A stretch of 16,530 nucleotides of DNA from an uncultured Dyadobacter sp. (lineage in GTDB: Bacteria; Bacteroidota; Bacteroidia; Cytophagales; Spirosomataceae): the NCBI GenBank assembly GCA_937880795.1, contig CALGRQ010000471.1, positions 1-16,530 of the forward strand. Reading direction: 5' to 3'. Below are positions 13,648-16,530 of the stretch, in pieces. The notes beneath the pieces were generated by a model. That model was not told the origin of the DNA. It worked only from the letters and a program-made list of their open reading frames with translations, and searched no databases. Numbering within the stretch: the stretch's first letter is position 1; each line of letters begins with the position of its first letter. The translations under genes and the position numbers were made by a program.

Positions 13648-15129
13648 ATGGACCCGAATAACGACAAATCGCTACACACACTGCTTCAATCTATTAAAGG
13701 TTTAGAGGTAATAGGCGCTCAGGATGTTACCGTAGATCGACTTATTTTAGACTCCCGCAATGTTTCAAGCGGTAGTATGTTCATTGCATTGAGAGGAACC
13801 CAAACGGATGGGCATAAATATATAGAAACCGCTGTAAACGCAGGCGCATCTGCAATTCTCTGTGAAGAGCTTCCCACTGAATTAAATCCCAAAGTAACCT
13901 ATATAAAGGCACAAGATTCGGCAGAAGCTATGGGGCTTATCGCCGCCAACTTTTATGACAATCCTTCTCACAAATTAACACTTGTTGGCGTAACAGGTAC
14001 CAATGGTAAAACATCCGTTGCTACTTTCCTGTTTCAGCTCTTCCGACGGCTGGGCTACCGTTGCGGGCTTCTTTCTACCGTACAAAATCAGGTTGAAGAT
14101 GAGGTAATTCCCTCAACGCACACCACACCCGACTCGATCACATTAAATCAGTTGCTGGCCACGATGTTAAAAAAAGGATGCTCACATGTTTTTATGGAAG
14201 TGAGCTCGCATTCTGTTGTGCAACATCGTATCACAGGTCTACAATTTGCGGGGGGAATTTTTACCAATATCACCCATGACCACCTCGATTTTCACAAGAC
14301 CTTTGACAACTACATTAAAGCCAAGAAAGGTTTTTTTGATAATCTTCCTAAAAAAGCTTTTGCCCTTATTAATGTAGATGACCGTCGTGGATCCGTGATG
14401 GTCCAAAATACGCAGGCTCGTATAGAAACCTACTCACTGCAAACGTTGGCTACGTTTAAAGGGAAAATTATTTCGGATACGCTCGCCGGCATGCACATGG
14501 ATATCAATATGCACGAGGTTTGGTTCAGGGTTATAGGGCGTTTCAATGCATACAATTTACTTTCGGTATATGGAGCAGCGGTTTTGCTGGGCGAAAATCC
14601 CGAAACTGTCCTTACTGAACTATCTGCACTTAAAAGCCCTCCCGGCCGATTTGAGCAATTTCATTCAACCAGCCATATTGTTGGGATCGTTGATTATGCC
14701 CATACTCCCGATGCCCTGGAAAATGTGTTGGAAACCATCACACATTTGAGAAGCGGTAACGAAAAGGTGATTACGGTGGTAGGTTGCGGCGGCAATCGTG
14801 ATGCAGCGAAACGACCTAAAATGGCTGAAATCGCATGTAAATATAGTAACCGCGTTATTCTGACCTCGGACAACCCCCGGTTTGAAGAGCCTATGGATAT
14901 ACTGGATGAAATGAGAAAAGGAGTACCTCCTCTAGACTTTAAGAAGACATCCGTCATTGAAGACCGTAAAGACGCTATTTTTAAGGCATACGAAGAGGCC
15001 AATCCGGATGATATCATCCTAATTGCGGGCAAAGGACACGAAACTTATCAGGATATAAAAGGAGTTAAACATCACTTTGACGATAAAGAGGTGCTAGGTC
15101 TGGCATTTATATCCATTCCGAAAGGTTAA
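13648..15129 (+). CDS. murE: UDP-MurNAc-L-Ala-D-Glu:meso-diaminopimelate ligase MurE
   Basis: A 493-residue cytoplasmic Mur ligase that adds the third residue to the peptidoglycan stem peptide using ATP. The UMP-binding N-domain is followed by the ATP loop VTGTNGKTS (115-123). STHTTPDS (156-163) and the HDHLDFH segment (210-216) contribute to substrate and metal binding, and Lys226 in YIKAK matches the carbamylated lysine of the family. The C-domain has DNPR (408-411) followed by FEEP; this motif marks selection of meso-diaminopimelate rather than lysine, so the cell wall is of the DAP type. Length is normal. It starts 9 bp after ftsI, so the two are co-transcribed; mraY follows after a 121-bp gap. 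Confidence 0.98.
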   Translation: MDPNNDKSLHTLLQSIKGLEVIGAQDVTVDRLILDSRNVSSGSMFIALRGTQTDGHKYIETAVNAGASAILCEELPTELNPKVTYIKAQDSAEAMGLIAANFYDNPSHKLTLVGVTGTNGKTSVATFLFQLFRRLGYRCGLLSTVQNQVEDEVIPSTHTTPDSITLNQLLATMLKKGCSHVFMEVSSHSVVQHRITGLQFAGGIFTNITHDHLDFHKTFDNYIKAKKGFFDNLPKKAFALINVDDRRGSVMVQNTQARIETYSLQTLATFKGKIISDTLAGMHMDINMHEVWFRVIGRFNAYNLLSVYGAAVLLGENPETVLTELSALKSPPGRFEQFHSTSHIVGIVDYAHTPDALENVLETITHLRSGNEKVITVVGCGGNRDAAKRPKMAEIACKYSNRVILTSDNPRFEEPMDILDEMRKGVPPLDFKKTSVIEDRKDAIFKAYEEANPDDIILIAGKGHETYQDIKGVKHHFDDKEVLGLAFISIPKG

Positions 15130-15193
15130 GGGTTCAACATTGCGGGATCAACTGCGGAGATTCAACTTTACTTTACTAAAAATGGTGGTACCT

Positions 15194-15224
15194 TTTGCGT
15201 AGTCTGCGAAAAGACGCAACTTTG
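15194..15224 (+). promoter_or_regulatory. Candidate internal promoter before mraY
   Basis: TTTG (15194-15197) is followed after 19 nt by CAACTTTG (15217-15224), which differs from TAnnTTTG only at its first base. The element would begin transcription near 15230, about 20 nt before the mraY start. The same stretch holds a 6-bp inverted repeat, TTGCGT (15195-15200) with ACGCAA (15214-15219), which could be a weak hairpin or operator. Nothing else is recognisable in the 121-bp gap. Confidence 0.4.
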
Positions 15225-15250
15225 TAGCTGTCACCCCCAACTGTTGTTAC

Positions 15251-16465
15251 ATGTTATATTATTTATTCGATTATCTCGACCGTCACTTCAATATACCCGG
15301 AGCAGGGGTATTTCAATATATCTCTTTTAGAGCACTGGGTGCTACGGTCCTTTCTCTTGTAATTGCAGCAACCTACGGGAAGTGGATTATTGACTTTTTG
15401 CGGAAAAAGCAAATGGGAGAATCCATTCGAGATCTGGGTTTGGCAGGTCAAATGGAAAAAGCGGGCACCCCGACCATGGGTGGGTTTATTATACTTGCCT
15501 CACTTTTAGTCCCAGTATTACTTTTTGCAAAACTATCTAACGTATATATAGTCTTACTTATCATCACAGCATTATGGACTGGGTTGATTGGTTTTGTAGA
15601 TGACTATCTTAAAAAGTTCAGAAATAACAAGGATGGGCTGCACGGTCGGTTCAAAATAGCCGGACAGGTAGGGCTAGGGCTCATTGTGGGTCTAACACTT
15701 TCTTTTAACGATAACGTAAAAATTCGGGTATATGAACAACCCTTGCTGAGTTCGTCCATTGGGGAAGTTCAACGCTATCGTGACATGGTACACCCTACCG
15801 TTACAACGATCCCGTTCTTCAAAAACAATGAATTCGATTACCGAACCCTGCTTTTTGGGTGGTTACCCGATGAATATACCTGGGTAATTTATACCATCGT
15901 TGCGATCATTATTATTACCGCCGTTTCCAATGGAGCCAATATAACCGATGGTATTGACGGCCTTGCTGCTGGGGTTTCCGGAATTATTGCTTTGACTCTT
16001 GGGGTTTTGGCATATTTATCGGGAAACACCAAGTTTTCTCAGTACCTCAATATCATGTATATCCCGAATTCTGGAGAGCTTGTGATATTTTGTGCCGCAC
16101 TCATTGGAGCCTGCGTCGGGTTTTTATGGTACAATGCTTATCCCGCCCAGGTATTTATGGGAGACACAGGTAGTTTAATGCTAGGCGGTGTTATCGCCGT
16201 TGTGGCGCTGGCTATCCGCAAGGAATGGCTTATACCAGTTTTATGCGGTATTTTCCTGGCAGAAAACCTCTCGGTCATTATGCAGGTGACCTACTTTAAA
16301 TATACCAAGAAACGGTATGGCGAAGGCAGGCGTATTTTCCTGATGTCACCCCTCCATCATCATTACCAAAAGAAAGGAATACATGAGGCAAAAATTGTTA
16401 CCCGTTTTTGGGTGGTAGGTATCATATTGGCCATTCTCACATTGGCTACTTTGAAACTACGATAA
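15251..16465 (+). CDS. mraY: Phospho-N-acetylmuramoyl-pentapeptide transferase MraY
   Basis: A 404-residue integral membrane enzyme that transfers phospho-MurNAc-pentapeptide from UDP to undecaprenyl phosphate, making lipid I. The catalytic motifs are present: TPTMGGF (73-79), FVDDYLKK (115-122, Asp117/Asp118), NGANITDGIDGLAAG (227-241), FMGDTGS (302-308, Asp305) and PLHHHYQ (367-373). It is about 40 residues longer than the E. coli enzyme. The extra length lies mainly in the segment at about 155-210 between membrane helices, a feature I recall from Bacteroidota MraY proteins. It is preceded by a gap with a possible promoter and followed by a strong terminator, so it ends this transcription unit. 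murD, normally next, is not in the window. Confidence 0.98.
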   Translation: MLYYLFDYLDRHFNIPGAGVFQYISFRALGATVLSLVIAATYGKWIIDFLRKKQMGESIRDLGLAGQMEKAGTPTMGGFIILASLLVPVLLFAKLSNVYIVLLIITALWTGLIGFVDDYLKKFRNNKDGLHGRFKIAGQVGLGLIVGLTLSFNDNVKIRVYEQPLLSSSIGEVQRYRDMVHPTVTTIPFFKNNEFDYRTLLFGWLPDEYTWVIYTIVAIIIITAVSNGANITDGIDGLAAGVSGIIALTLGVLAYLSGNTKFSQYLNIMYIPNSGELVIFCAALIGACVGFLWYNAYPAQVFMGDTGSLMLGGVIAVVALAIRKEWLIPVLCGIFLAENLSVIMQVTYFKYTKKRYGEGRRIFLMSPLHHHYQKKGIHEAKIVTRFWVVGIILAILTLATLKLR

Positions 16466-16475
16466 GAATTTAACG

Positions 16476-16514
16476 AAGAGGCCGTCTCAAATACCATTGA
16501 GGCGGTCTTTTACA
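16476..16514 (+). terminator. Strong terminator after mraY
   Basis: AAGAGGCCGTCTCAA (16476-16490) pairs along all 15 positions with TTGAGGCGGTCTTTT (16497-16511), three pairs being G-U, around a 6-nt loop. The stem runs into Ts. It lies 10 nt after the mraY stop and should end the dcw transcript here. Confidence 0.85.
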
Positions 16515-16530
16515 TTAAAGGTGCTAAAAT

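Noticed and set aside
1..16530. Search for CRISPR arrays, insertion sequences, phage, toxin-antitoxin or defence genes
   Set aside because: No regular spaced repeats, transposase motifs or integrase-like proteins were seen; the window reads as ordinary core and metabolic genes.

Overview
The window looks like chromosomal DNA of a member of the Bacteroidota, plausibly the Cytophagales or a nearby order. The evidence is the style of the division and cell-wall genes (a long MraY, a division PBP with one C-terminal PASTA domain, a Pro/Lys-rich FtsL-like protein), the FadN-type beta-oxidation protein beside a MarR regulator, the scarcity of Shine-Dalgarno sequences, and promoter-like TAnnTTTG boxes. 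The lineage is inferred from protein resemblance; no search was run.

Layout: (1) 1-120, a tRNA-Val(UAC) with its own terminator. (2) 259-3966, three + strand genes for surface glycan or nucleotide-sugar work: a CDP-paratose/tyvelose 2-epimerase-like SDR, a family 2 glycosyltransferase with a membrane tail, and a polytopic GT-C-like membrane protein. (3) 3963-5362, an Rrf2-family regulator on the - strand, whose stop overlaps the GT-C gene, divergent from an apparently cytoplasmic metzincin-type metalloprotease. The 287-bp region between them (4407-4693) holds two short palindromes. (4) 5518-8490, a - strand MarR regulator followed by a fused 3-hydroxyacyl-CoA dehydrogenase/enoyl-CoA hydratase. 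No thiolase or acyl-CoA dehydrogenase follows. (5) 8627-9874, a - strand lipoprotein-type TlpA/ResA-like thioredoxin with two N-terminal beta-rich repeats. (6) 10016-16465, the start of the division and cell-wall (dcw) cluster: rsmH, ftsL-like, ftsI-like, murE, mraY, closed by a strong terminator at 16476-16514. No mraZ precedes it and no murD follows within the window.

How the genes work together: the dcw genes make and polymerise the peptidoglycan precursor at the septum. MurE adds meso-diaminopimelate (DNPR motif), MraY loads the muropeptide onto undecaprenyl phosphate, the PBP cross-links septal wall, the FtsL-like protein belongs to the divisome, and RsmH methylates 16S rRNA. The MarR and FadN-like pair fits fatty-acid degradation under ligand-responsive control. 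The first three genes fit synthesis or decoration of a surface polysaccharide or glycolipid.

No stretch over 300 bp lacks a gene. I saw no CRISPR array, insertion sequence, phage gene or obvious defence system, and most of the window is ordinary core genome. The points most worth a second look are the signal-less metalloprotease beside an Rrf2 regulator, the Phe in place of the catalytic Tyr of the epimerase-like protein, the strong terminator only 10 nt before a start codon, the thiolase-less fad operon, and the isolated dcw segment.
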